A DNA stretch of 64,000 nucleotides. Origin: an uncultured Clostridia bacterium (lineage in GTDB: Bacteria > Bacillota > Clostridia > Oscillospirales > Ruminococcaceae). Position numbers and translations under genes: made by a program. Location: NCBI GenBank assembly GCA_947166275.1, contig CAMVDP010000002.1, positions 1-64,000 on the forward strand, given 5' to 3'. Shown here one piece after another: positions 1 to 7,481 of this stretch (positions are counted from its first letter, which is position 1; each line of letters begins with the position of its first letter). The notes beneath the pieces were generated by a model. That model was not told the DNA's origin. It saw nothing but the letters and a program-made list of their open reading frames with translations, and searched no databases.

Positions 1-279
1 CCGAAATGTTCACATTTGTCTGCTCGTTACGAACATTCTTAACATCGGCACTTTCGGAGTTGCTGACCTCGGTCTTGTATGTCAGATCAGTGGTATCATA
101 GCGGTTATCAACGTTTCCGGCATTCGCTACAACATTCGACACGTTCGACACATTCGAAATATTCGCCGTGTCGTCGCCCGAAACGTTCACGTTTGTCTGC
201 TCGTTACGAACATTCTTAACATCGGCACTTTCAGTATTGCTGACCTCGGTCTTGTATGTCAGATCAGTGGTATCATAGT
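1..279 (-). repeat. In-frame tandem repeat, 177-bp period
   Basis: Bases 1-102 and 178-279 are the same block with about five mismatches. The period is 177 bp, or exactly 59 codons, so repeat number can change without breaking the frame. The spacer between blocks encodes short Asn-Val-Ser repeats (NVSNVSNV). More copies may continue beyond the left edge. Confidence 0.9.
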
Positions 280-934
280 GCCGCTCTATATCTCCGGCGT
301 TTATGACCGACACCTGACCGCCATCGCCGGACACGGCAGACGACACACTTTCAATAAGCTCCCGCTTGAAAACAAACCTCGGGTAGTTATTATATGTGTA
401 ATTTCCGGCAGAAAAAACACTCTCACCGGCAGCATTCAGAAAAAGCCTGCTGACAGCAGCGACATCAACGGACGATACGCGATAAGAGCGCTCGCCCTCA
501 TGTATCTCCGAGAGGTAGAAAGTATCGTTCAGCTCCTCGGTATTATCGATAAACGACAGCGCTTTGAGCACACCGCTGTACGATGTTCCGTCGGAAATAC
601 GCAGATGATCAATGGTGTGCTCTATGCGCTCCGAGACCAGCGGCAGAAGCTGCTTTGTCACAGTCGGATCGCCGAGCCTGCCATCAACTATGAGACGACG
701 CAGTATCATCAGCCGCAGGGAATAGCCTACATCGCCATGCCGTTTCTTCTCTTCCTCAAGCCGCTCCCTCATCGCATTGAAATAGATCAGGGTCTCACCG
801 GCAAAGGGGAAGGACTCGGTACCGCTGTATTTTTCTATGATCGCCGCAGCAAAGGCACTCGCTCCCGATAGAGCGAATAAGTTCGTCCGCATAGGCGAGA
901 TCAGGGCTATGTTACGTGCAGTCATACGATACAT
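1..934 (-). CDS. Unrecognised repeat-containing protein of a contractile injection system operon (partial, C-terminus beyond left edge)
   Basis: The reading frame is open from an ATG at 934 through the left edge, giving 311 visible residues. A GAGGTG ribosome binding site lies just upstream, and the start is 13 bases after the tail-tube stop codon, so it is co-transcribed with the tube gene. Residues 1-210 look globular and mixed helical, with a charged helix near residues 55-65 (ERLEEEKKR). From about residue 215 the protein turns into Asn/Val/Ser/Asp-rich repeats, one 34-residue block (DTTDLTYKTEVSN and following) occurring twice with a 59-residue period. I do not recognise the family. Its position after the tube gene suggests a structural, tail-length or effector-related part of the injection particle; that is inference from context only. 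Confidence 0.75.
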   Translation of the reverse strand, partial: MYRMTARNIALISPMRTNLFALSGASAFAAAIIEKYSGTESFPFAGETLIYFNAMRERLEEEKKRHGDVGYSLRLMILRRLIVDGRLGDPTVTKQLLPLVSERIEHTIDHLRISDGTSYSGVLKALSFIDNTEELNDTFYLSEIHEGERSYRVSSVDVAAVSRLFLNAAGESVFSAGNYTYNNYPRFVFKRELIESVSSAVSGDGGQVSVINAGDIERHYDTTDLTYKTEVSNTESADVKNVRNEQTNVNVSGDDTANISNVSNVSNVVANAGNVDNRYDTTDLTYKTEVSNSESADVKNVRNEQTNVNIS

Positions 935-947
935 CGGCACACCTCAA

Positions 948-1385
948 TCAGATCCCGAACGGAAGCGGAAGCTCCGTCATGCCGCTGTGCGCTATCTTGA
1001 GAGACTGCAGAAGCACCGCGCTTTCAAGCGAGTCGAGCGGAGAGAACTCACGCTGAACGATGACTCCGTTCGATATAAAGAACATTCGCACGGTCTTGCC
1101 GTCCCTCTTCACAGTTATGGTTATAGAGGCGATGCGCCTTCCCTCCTTGAAGAAAGCGAACGCGACATCGGAAACTGTCGTGTGGAGAGCACGTTCGAGT
1201 ATCAGATAATCCGGCGACCTCTTCGGCTTGCGCAGGACAACGGGCGAATCATTGTTGCCGCCCTCCTGGATAGTGTCCACATCTATCGCGCCGCCGAGAT
1301 TGGAGACCTTGCTGAAGCTGTATGACATTCCGTCAAAATTGACAGAGAACGAATACCCGGGAATATAATCAGAAGATGATGCCAT
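948..1385 (-). CDS. Tail tube protein of a contractile injection system (T4 gp19 family)
   Basis: This 145-residue protein has the layout of phage-tail inner tube proteins of the T4 gp19/Afp1-Afp5 type. The N-terminus reads IPGYSFSVNFDG, followed by a strand-turn region (FSKVSNLGGAIDVDTIQEGGN) and the conserved KRSPDYLILERAL segment near residue 57. Family members stack as hexameric rings inside a contractile sheath. The start ATG at 1385 follows a GGTGAG site. The gene lies 44 bases after the DUF6760 gene and 13 bases before the repeat protein, all on one strand. No sheath, baseplate or ATPase gene is visible here; they would be expected beyond the left edge. A defective prophage tail is possible but less likely, because the neighbours are injection-system-specific families. 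Confidence 0.85.
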   Translation of the reverse strand: MASSSDYIPGYSFSVNFDGMSYSFSKVSNLGGAIDVDTIQEGGNNDSPVVLRKPKRSPDYLILERALHTTVSDVAFAFFKEGRRIASITITVKRDGKTVRMFFISNGVIVQREFSPLDSLESAVLLQSLKIAHSGMTELPLPFGI

Positions 1386-1429
1386 AAGAATATCTCACCG
1401 CCAGACTCATATTGCTCCCGCCCGAAACG

Positions 1430-1606
1430 TCATATCTTGAAGATATTATCGGGCTCATCGTTAAGTTTGCTGTTTATTCTTGATATCTCCCTGCACCAGC
1501 GTTGCCGCTCCATGTGGCTGAAACGTTCTATCTCACTGTTTTGCCAGTGCATGTAGTAGCCGATGAAGGCCATTTCCTCATAGATCTTTTCCGCCGGATA
1601 TGTCAC
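1430..1606 (-). CDS. Small DUF6760-type protein of a contractile injection system
   Basis: A 58-residue protein starts with GTG at 1606, and its start overlaps the stop of the upstream chaperone gene in a GTGA junction, which points to translational coupling. The sequence begins TYPAEKIYEEMAFIGYYMHW and continues with an RQRWCREISRIN motif. This is the typical pattern of the short proteins (DUF6760) that sit next to tail tube genes in extracellular contractile injection system loci of Gram-positive bacteria. Its molecular role is not established. The chaperone-DUF6760-tube order supports the locus assignment. Confidence 0.8.
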   Translation of the reverse strand: MTYPAEKIYEEMAFIGYYMHWQNSEIERFSHMERQRWCREISRINSKLNDEPDNIFKI

Positions 1607-1974
1607 GATTCTCCGGCTTCCAGAAAATTTACCGGTATCTCTATCGGCTGACCGCAGTGAGGACAGATGGATTTGTACACAGGCATCTCCATAGTATTGA
1701 TCTTCGAATACAGATCCTGCAGATACGCAAGATCTATCGTGTACAGTCCCTCCACCACGCGGGTATCCACCGCGGGAAGTGTCCCGAGGCTCTTGATGAC
1801 CCTCGAAAGAATGATAATAGTAAGATATCCCGGGTTCTGCTGTACGCGGGGATCCTTGAGCGGGATTATCTCGTCTCCAGCGTTGGCGAGGCGCATAACG
1901 CCCTCGCGGTGCAAAACTCCGTTCGTATCGAGATATCCTTTCGGCAGAGTGAATTTAAATTCCGTTTCAAACAT
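1603..1974 (-). CDS. Tail assembly protein of a contractile injection system
   Basis: This 123-residue protein matches the tail assembly chaperone-like proteins of contractile injection system loci: it opens with FETEFKFTLPKGYLDTNG, continues with REGVMRLANAGDEI and PLKDPRVQQNPGYLTIIILSR, and ends with a C-terminal CPHCG. The Cys pair there could form part of a metal site, but only two cysteines are visible in that motif. The ATG at 1974 has a strong AAGGAGAG site. It is the first gene after the promoter at 2213-2241 and overlaps the DUF6760 gene by four bases. Family members are thought to help tube or sheath assembly; that role is taken from related systems. Confidence 0.85.
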   Translation of the reverse strand: MFETEFKFTLPKGYLDTNGVLHREGVMRLANAGDEIIPLKDPRVQQNPGYLTIIILSRVIKSLGTLPAVDTRVVEGLYTIDLAYLQDLYSKINTMEMPVYKSICPHCGQPIEIPVNFLEAGES

Positions 1975-2212
1975 GATAACGCTCTCCTTTTACGGTATTT
2001 GACAGGCTTTCATGCCTGTATTCATGCAAACAGCAAAAACAGACCATGCACAAGCCATGCTTACACAGAGTCTGCATAGTATACTGTGATCGCGGTATGA
2101 CAAAAACAAGCGTTATTAAGGAAGGATCGGGGGTCAGTGTGTTTCGTCATTTTAGTCAACCTCTTTTGTTGAATTTAGCCAAAAAAGCACAAATATCGAT
2201 TATTACATTAGT

Positions 2213-2241
2213 ATTATACCACACTTAATATGTATTTTCAA
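2213..2241 (-). promoter_or_regulatory. Sigma-A-type promoter for the injection-system operon
   Basis: On the minus strand TTGAAA and TATAAT are separated by exactly 17 bases, with a TG one base before the -10 (GTGGTATAAT). Predicted start is near 2206, giving a leader of about 230 bases before the ATG at 1974. The leader contains a 6-bp stem (ACAGGC/GCCTGT, 2002-2019) shortly upstream of the ribosome binding site. Bases 1975-2404 hold no convincing gene. Confidence 0.75.
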
Positions 2242-2404
2242 GTATTTTTTATATTTTTATACACACTAATCACCGGCTATTTTTTCTGACTCAACCGAAT
2301 GTATGCCACGCACTTCTGCGGTACTATATTTTGTTGGCGGACAGCCGGTCTCCTGACAGATGCGATACCGCCGAAAAAACAGTAATGATTTATGCTCTTT
2401 GGTA

Positions 2405-2433
2405 TTGAAACATTGCCTTTATTGTGCTATAAT
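2405..2433 (+). promoter_or_regulatory. Promoter of the EAL gene
   Basis: TTGAAA at 2405 and TATAAT at 2428 are 17 bases apart and preceded by an extended -10 (TGCTATAAT). Transcription would start near 2440, only about ten bases before the GTG at 2451, which argues for the downstream TTG at 2502 as the true start. Confidence 0.75.
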
Positions 2434-2501
2434 AAGTAAGATACAGACCGGTGATTACATATACGACCGACAAAGTCATCCGGCGAAAGGGGCTGACCAC
2501 G

Positions 2502-4463
2502 TTGCAGAACAATACAGTTACGGAAAAACGGGGATCGATCGGGCTCATACGGCAGGCATGCGGATTTTGCCGCAATCCTCGATACATAGAGGAAAGGCTC
2601 AAAGAAGCAGAAGTACGTGCGGCGATGTTCCTGTCCGCCATCGTGGCACTCGTAGAGGTGTGGATGATCTTCCGCTACATAGAGCAGTGGGTCATTCCCG
2701 GCAAGGTAGAATCCATCGGTGAGTTCTTCTACTACACAAAGTCATACTGGATACTGTTCGCGGTATGCACGGCTGTGTTCATCTACACGGTGCTGTATAT
2801 ACGCGGCAGGATGCGCCTTCTGAGAAAAGCCAGCCGGTTCATAATACTCCTGTTCTTCGCGATCGGAATGTATTTCGGCATCATCACCTCAATGAAGGAC
2901 TTCTCAAAGGGCAGAATGATAACCTGCTACCTCACAATGCTGATGTGGGCTACCGTTATCTGCATTTGGAGGCCTTTCACCTCTGTGCTGCTCACCGTTA
3001 TCTGCGGCTATGGCTTCATTTGGCTGGTCAACACCTTCACATTCACCAAAACCGGTGAACAGCTCCAGATGAGCGAGGGCGACACGATAAACTATATCAC
3101 GTTCCTTATCATAATCATCATACTCCAGCTCGCAGTGTACTTCCAGAGATACGGCGACGCGTCAAAGTCATACCAGATCAGGCTTGCCTCGGTGACCGAC
3201 GATCTCACCGGCATGCCCAACATGAGAAAGTTCTCCGAGGACGCACATGCGTACTGTGCAGAGTGTCTTGCCAGAGACAGACACCCGATGTACCTCGTGT
3301 TCGACATCGGCAGCTTCCGCACCTTCAATGATCGCTTCGGCTACGCAGGAGGCGACGCGCTGCTCATCAGAACGGGACAGCTGATAACCGAGGCTTTCCC
3401 CGGTGAGCCGGTGGCAAGAGAGACCGCAGACCGCTTCTGCGTGCTCACCGATGCCGACGACTGTCGCGAGCGCGCCGGGAAAGTGCGTGAGACGCTTCTC
3501 GCGGAGTACCCGGAGGAGACATACCTCGACCTGCTGGTGGGCGCTTACGCAGCTGCCGAAGTCGCGTCGGACGTTCGCCATGACGTCGACCGCGCAGACT
3601 ACGCGCTCAACACTATAAGCGACAACGACTACTTCCGCGTGTACGACGAAAAAATGAGCAAGGACCACCAGTTAAGGCAGTACGTGCTCAACAACCTCGA
3701 AAAAGCTATCCGGGAAGGCTATATCAAAGTTTACCGTCAGCCCGTCATGGACGCGAAGGACGGCACTATCTGCGGCTGTGAGGCTCTCGCAAGGTGGATA
3801 GACCCGGAGTTCGGATTTCTGTCACCCGGACTGTTCATACCGGTGCTCGAAGAGGAGCACCGTATACACAAGCTCGACCTGTGCATATACGAACAGGTGT
3901 GCAGACAGATACGCGAGTGCCTTGACAACGGCATTCCCGCACTCCCTACGTCGATGAACTTCTCACGGCTGGACTTTGAGCTCATGGACGCGGTCGGAGA
4001 GCTCGAAGCGCTCGTAGCAAAATACAACATTCCGAAGGAATACCTTCACGTAGAGATAACCGAAAGCACACTCACCAACGATGTTGCAGGGCTCAAAACA
4101 GCCATGGACAGGCTGCACAGCGCAGGATATGTGATCTGGCTCGACGATTTCGGTTCGGGTTACTCTTCGCTCAACGTACTGAAGGATTTCAAATTTGATC
4201 TGCTCAAGATAGACATGGAGTTTCTGAAGAATTTCAGTGGCAACGACAACGCCCGTAGGATCATCGGAAGCATCATCGACCTTGCAGACAAGCTCGGTAT
4301 GCAGACACTCTGTGAGGGCGTGGAGACGCAGGATGCCGTTGATTTCCTGCGTGAAGCCGGCTGCGGCAGACTTCAGGGCTACTTCTACGGCAAGCCCATG
4401 CCGTACGAGGAGATCCTCGAAAAGATCAAAGACGGCACCTACAAGCTCGGCGACCTGCACTGA
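2502..4463 (+). CDS. Membrane EAL-domain c-di-GMP phosphodiesterase with degenerate GGDEF
   Basis: The protein has an N-terminal membrane region of about five to six segments (through about residue 225), a degenerate GGDEF domain, and a C-terminal EAL domain. In the GGDEF domain the signature is replaced by ETADRF, so cyclase activity is unlikely. The EAL domain keeps the catalytic pattern: EALARW, NFSRLD, EITES, DDFGSGYSSL, LLKID, EGVET and LQGYFYGKP. It should therefore hydrolyse c-di-GMP to pGpG, perhaps under control of the membrane region or GTP binding by the degenerate domain. I chose TTG at 2502 because GAAAGGGG precedes it by eight bases; the longer frame from GTG at 2451 begins almost at the predicted transcription start. 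It is a single-gene unit with its own promoter and terminator. Confidence 0.9.
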   Translation: MQNNTVTEKRGSIGLIRQACGFCRNPRYIEERLKEAEVRAAMFLSAIVALVEVWMIFRYIEQWVIPGKVESIGEFFYYTKSYWILFAVCTAVFIYTVLYIRGRMRLLRKASRFIILLFFAIGMYFGIITSMKDFSKGRMITCYLTMLMWATVICIWRPFTSVLLTVICGYGFIWLVNTFTFTKTGEQLQMSEGDTINYITFLIIIIILQLAVYFQRYGDASKSYQIRLASVTDDLTGMPNMRKFSEDAHAYCAECLARDRHPMYLVFDIGSFRTFNDRFGYAGGDALLIRTGQLITEAFPGEPVARETADRFCVLTDADDCRERAGKVRETLLAEYPEETYLDLLVGAYAAAEVASDVRHDVDRADYALNTISDNDYFRVYDEKMSKDHQLRQYVLNNLEKAIREGYIKVYRQPVMDAKDGTICGCEALARWIDPEFGFLSPGLFIPVLEEEHRIHKLDLCIYEQVCRQIRECLDNGIPALPTSMNFSRLDFELMDAVGELEALVAKYNIPKEYLHVEITESTLTNDVAGLKTAMDRLHSAGYVIWLDDFGSGYSSLNVLKDFKFDLLKIDMEFLKNFSGNDNARRIIGSIIDLADKLGMQTLCEGVETQDAVDFLREAGCGRLQGYFYGKPMPYEEILEKIKDGTYKLGDLH

Positions 4464-4470
4464 CAAAAAC

Positions 4471-4505
4471 AGCTCCGAAGCGGCTCTCCCGCTTCGGAGC
4501 TTTTG
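4471..4505. terminator. Bidirectional intrinsic terminator
   Basis: A 12-13 bp GC-rich stem (AGCTCCGAAGCGG and its complement) with a short loop is flanked by A and T runs. It lies between the convergent EAL and ABC genes and could serve both. Confidence 0.85.
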
Positions 4506-4509
4506 TATT

Positions 4510-5610
4510 TCACACAAAATCCACTTTTATCCGGTTCCTGCCGTCGAAGCTGTAGCTTCTGCCGGCAGCGAGCTTATCTATAAGCATCACGGAAAGCTCA
4601 TCACCGTCTTCGAACGGATCGTAGCGTTCACCGCCATAGGCTATCGTCATCATTGTAGTCTCATCGGCATCAGAATGCTCAACACAGACATTTATCGGGA
4701 AACCGCTGCCGCTGTGCTCAAGCGACCCTATTATGTTCTGCGCCACCAGCTCCTCAAACGCGAGCTCAAGGTCACGCACGCGCTTCGGGGCAAGCATGTT
4801 GTCTCTGCCGAACTGCGCTATCTGCGAATCAAAGCCGATAAAATCATAATCCATCGTTTTTATCTCAAGGTCGAGCCGCTTCAGGCGCTTGATGAATATG
4901 CGTGTCTTTTCACGAAGCGGAGCATTGAATATCTGGTCCGGCGTGCCTTCCTCATAGACGCCGCCCTCGTCCATGTAGAATATACGATTGGAAACATCAT
5001 GCGCGAACTTCATTTCGTGCGTGACTATCATCATGGTCATGCCTTCCTTTGCAAGGTTCCTGATGACCGCGAGCACCTCGCCCACCATCGTCGGGTCGAG
5101 CGCAGATGTAGGCTCGTCAAACAGCAGTATCTCCGGGCGCATGGCTATTGCGCGTGCTATTGCCACACGCTGCTTCTGACCGCCGGAAAGCTGGTCGGGA
5201 TAGTTGTTCGCTTTCTCCGCGAGGCCGACGCGCTTGAGAAGCTCCATCGCTTCCCTGTACGCCTGTTCCTTCGGCGTTTTGAGCAGGTTTATCGGAGCTG
5301 AAGCTACATTTTCTATGATAGAAAGGTTTGAAAACAGGTTGAAGGACTGGAACACCATTCCCATTTTGCGGCGAACAAGCGTTATATCGCATTTCGGGTC
5401 TGTAATGACCTTGCCGTCCACCGTGACAGTGCCGGAGGTAGGCTCCTCAAGCTGGTTGAGACAGCGCAGCAGCGTGGACTTTCCCGTTCCGGACGGACCG
5501 ATCACCGATATAACGTCGCCCTTGTTTATCTCAACAGTCACATCCTTGAGCGGGGTAACATTCGGGTACTCCTTACGCAGATGATCGATCTTTATCATAC
5601 ATTCTGACAT
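4510..5610 (-). CDS. Amino-acid-type ABC transporter ATPase fused to an RsbW-like histidine-kinase-type ATPase domain
   Basis: Residues 1-240 are a polar amino acid transporter ATPase of the GlnQ type: Walker A GPSGTGKST, Q-loop VFQSFNLF, signature LSGGQKQR, Walker B ILLFDEP and the H-loop VTHEM. GlnQ proteins usually end near residue 245. Here about 120 further residues follow and look like an RsbW/anti-sigma type GHKL domain: N-box-like FEELVAQNI, a G1-like YGGERYDPF, and a G2-like FDGRNRI. The Asp that normally opens the G1 box is Tyr, so nucleotide binding there is doubtful. No permease or binding protein lies nearby. The ATG at 5610 has AGAAAGAAG upstream; ATG at 5598 and GTG at 5619 are alternatives. 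A weak TTGCGC-17-TAGAAT promoter precedes it. Confidence 0.85.
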   Translation of the reverse strand: MSECMIKIDHLRKEYPNVTPLKDVTVEINKGDVISVIGPSGTGKSTLLRCLNQLEEPTSGTVTVDGKVITDPKCDITLVRRKMGMVFQSFNLFSNLSIIENVASAPINLLKTPKEQAYREAMELLKRVGLAEKANNYPDQLSGGQKQRVAIARAIAMRPEILLFDEPTSALDPTMVGEVLAVIRNLAKEGMTMMIVTHEMKFAHDVSNRIFYMDEGGVYEEGTPDQIFNAPLREKTRIFIKRLKRLDLEIKTMDYDFIGFDSQIAQFGRDNMLAPKRVRDLELAFEELVAQNIIGSLEHSGSGFPINVCVEHSDADETTMMTIAYGGERYDPFEDGDELSVMLIDKLAAGRSYSFDGRNRIKVDFV

Positions 5611-5716
5611 TGATATCACTTCTTTCTTACGGGTATCAGTTTTACTTTCTTATTCTACCACAAAATCGTCCGCCGCGCAATAGCCTTACGTAAAAAACTG
5701 CATAGAGAATGATATA

Positions 5717-5745
5717 TTGACAGTACCGCCATTGTGTGGTATAAT
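5717..5745 (+). promoter_or_regulatory. Promoter of the small conserved gene
   Basis: A near-consensus TTGACA and TATAAT pair with a 17-base spacer and TGG before the -10. The start codon at 5786 is about 35 bases past the predicted transcription start. Confidence 0.85.
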
Positions 5746-5785
5746 CATTTCAGTAAAGCTTTTACAGCAAGGAGGAGATATTACC

Positions 5786-6337
5786 GTGGGACTTTTTGAC
5801 AACATCGGAAAACCCGCCGCACAGTCGCAGCAGACAGGCGGCAACAGAAGCGTGGACGTTGTGTTCACAACACTTCCCGACACGTTCGAGCAGTTCAAAG
5901 CCCTGCCGCAGGCCGCACTTTCCACACCGTTCGAGACAGCAGCCATGACGGTGCTCGCACTGTGCTTCTACCCGCAGGATCCAGAGCTCTCAATGGAGAT
6001 GTTCCGCTTCGTGAGCGGACCGCGCACCATAAACCCCGCCGAGTACAGCTTCATCAAGGACAGGTTCCGTGACGCGGATTACGTTCCGCGCTCCTACTTC
6101 AAGGGAGCCGTTCCTGCCAACGACTACAAGCCGTCTGAACCGTACACGGTCACTGTAAGCGAAAACCCCTACACCTACCAGAACGAGGGCTACGCAAAGA
6201 TGTTCCTCAATTCCGGCGGCGCCGACAGTCCGCGATTCGTCATGCTGCGAAAGGCAAAGGACGATAAGTGGTATCTCTGGGAGCAGTTCATCCTCGTAGG
6301 TATCCGCGAGCCTTCCAGCGCGAGCCCCTGGGCATAA
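5786..6337 (+). CDS. Conserved protein of unknown function (possibly DUF6935)
   Basis: A 183-residue cytoplasmic-looking protein starts with GTG at 5786 behind a strong AAGGAGGAG site. The longer frame to 5717 is rejected because it would begin inside the promoter -35 box. The sequence starts GLFDNIGKP, has a low-complexity Gln/Gly stretch near residue 15, then a compact domain with a FKALPQAAL segment and a C-terminal DDKWYLWEQFILVGIREP. It resembles a conserved clostridial family I recall as DUF6935, but I am not certain of that assignment. It has its own promoter and terminator, so neighbours give no clue to function. Confidence 0.7.
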   Translation: MGLFDNIGKPAAQSQQTGGNRSVDVVFTTLPDTFEQFKALPQAALSTPFETAAMTVLALCFYPQDPELSMEMFRFVSGPRTINPAEYSFIKDRFRDADYVPRSYFKGAVPANDYKPSEPYTVTVSENPYTYQNEGYAKMFLNSGGADSPRFVMLRKAKDDKWYLWEQFILVGIREPSSASPWA

Positions 6338-6355
6338 GCAGAGCATAACAGCATT

Positions 6356-6389
6356 AAAGGCAGAGTGCTTACCGGCACCCTGCCTTTTC
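6356..6389. terminator. Intrinsic terminator
   Basis: AAGGCAG-GTGC pairs with GCAC-CTGCCTT around a short loop, followed by TTTT. It ends the 5786-6337 gene and lies just beyond the minus-strand gene ending at 6394, so it may work in both directions. Confidence 0.7.
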
Positions 6390-6393
6390 CTTG

Positions 6394-6720
6394 TCACTCG
6401 CAGCCGCGGGAGAAGAACTCATTTATGCTCTCAAGCACTCTGCTGTTCTCGGTGATGAAGCCGAACCCGCGCAGCCTGTACAGCTGGCGCTCGTCGCTTA
6501 TCTCAAACACCGCTCTGTCGATGCCGCGCACGTTCGCGTACGCGAGCACTGTGCGGCACAAACCGTCATAGTACAGCTCCTGCTCGCTGTCGAGCTCGCT
6601 GATGATCACATCGCCGCTGTCGGATAGCTTCGCGGTGATGCCGCCTATGCGCCTTCCGTCTTCTTCCATGTTGAAAACGAGCTTGTCCGCTATCTCGGTG
6701 TTTCTCAGGATCGTTATCAT
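6394..6720 (-). CDS. Small GNAT-like protein
   Basis: The 108-residue protein has a strand-helix pattern like the core of GNAT acyltransferases: a GGITAKLSDSGDVIISEL strand region, then YDGLCRTVLAYANVRGID and a C-terminal LYRLRGFGF segment, comparable to the usual Y-x-GF ending. The acetyl-CoA loop (R/Q-x-x-G-x-G/A) is not clearly present, so activity is uncertain. It is short for the family. Its ATG overlaps the rluB stop by four bases (ATGA), placing it last in the scpA-scpB-ytfJ-dac-rluB operon. Confidence 0.6.
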   Translation of the reverse strand: MITILRNTEIADKLVFNMEEDGRRIGGITAKLSDSGDVIISELDSEQELYYDGLCRTVLAYANVRGIDRAVFEISDERQLYRLRGFGFITENSRVLESINEFFSRGCE

Positions 6721-7481
6721 TTTCCCCGTCTGCCTCCCCTGCCGGTGTTATCGGGCTTTCCCATGGCACTGCGGAGTACGCGCAGTTCCTCCTTCGTAAG
6801 GTCGGTATATTCACCCGGCTTCAGCATACCGAGCTTCACGCCCCCGACGCTTGTGCGGCGCAGACGCTTTACCGTGAGCCCTACCGCCTCACACATCTTA
6901 CGTATCTGGCGGTTCTTGCCCTCATATATCGTGAACTCAAGCACTGTGCGGTCATCCTCCTCGGTGAGCACCGTGACCACGCAGGATGCCGTCATGACTC
7001 CCTCTTCGATCTCCACGCCCGTCATAAGCGTGTTTATCATGTCCTCGGTCACCTTCTGCGCCACCGTCACACGATACACCTTCGCGATATGCTTGCGCGG
7101 GTGCATGATGTCATTGGCGAAGGCTCCGTCATTCGTGAGCAGCAGCAGCCCCTCGGAGTTCTTGTCCAGCCGTCCGATAGGGTATACTCTCTCCTCCACA
7201 TCCTCGAGCAGCTCGGTCACTCCGCGCCGTCCGAGCTCGTCCGACATCGTGGTCACGTAGCCGCGCGGCTTGTACATCTTTATGTAGCGCAGGGTCACTC
7301 CCCCTGCCTTTATGCGCTCACCGCCCACGGTGATGATGTCGTTCCTCGGGTCAGCCTTGTCACCGAGGCTCACCGGTCTGCCATTCACCTTTACCATGCC
7401 GTCCGCTATTAGCTTCTCGGCGGCGCGGCGTGAGCAATAGCCGCTGTCCGCGATTATCTTCTGTATTCTTATCTCTTCCAT
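6717..7481 (-). CDS. rluB: 23S rRNA pseudouridine synthase (RsuA/RluB family)
   Basis: The 254-residue protein has an N-terminal S4 RNA-binding domain (IQKIIADSGYCSRRAAEKLI, residues 5-60) followed by the RsuA/RluB/RluE catalytic domain. The catalytic Asp sits in GRLDKNSEGLLLLTNDG near residue 105, and the family signature GKNRQIRKMC is near residue 190. These enzymes convert a specific uridine in rRNA to pseudouridine; RluB is the usual assignment for this gene next to scpAB and dac genes in Firmicutes. Its start codon overlaps the upstream dac stop (TAATG) and its end overlaps the small GNAT-like gene. The Gly/Arg-rich tail (RGGRRGK) is common in this family. Confidence 0.92.
   Translation of the reverse strand: MEEIRIQKIIADSGYCSRRAAEKLIADGMVKVNGRPVSLGDKADPRNDIITVGGERIKAGGVTLRYIKMYKPRGYVTTMSDELGRRGVTELLEDVEERVYPIGRLDKNSEGLLLLTNDGAFANDIMHPRKHIAKVYRVTVAQKVTEDMINTLMTGVEIEEGVMTASCVVTVLTEEDDRTVLEFTIYEGKNRQIRKMCEAVGLTVKRLRRTSVGGVKLGMLKPGEYTDLTKEELRVLRSAMGKPDNTGRGGRRGK

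Noticed and set aside
1-279. Possible CRISPR or intergenic satellite repeat
   Set aside because: The period is 177 bp, an exact codon multiple, and the repeat lies inside an open reading frame continuous with a start codon and ribosome binding site.
2451-2501. GTG start at 2451 for the first EAL protein
   Set aside because: It is about ten bases after the predicted transcription start and lacks a Shine-Dalgarno; TTG at 2502 has a good one.
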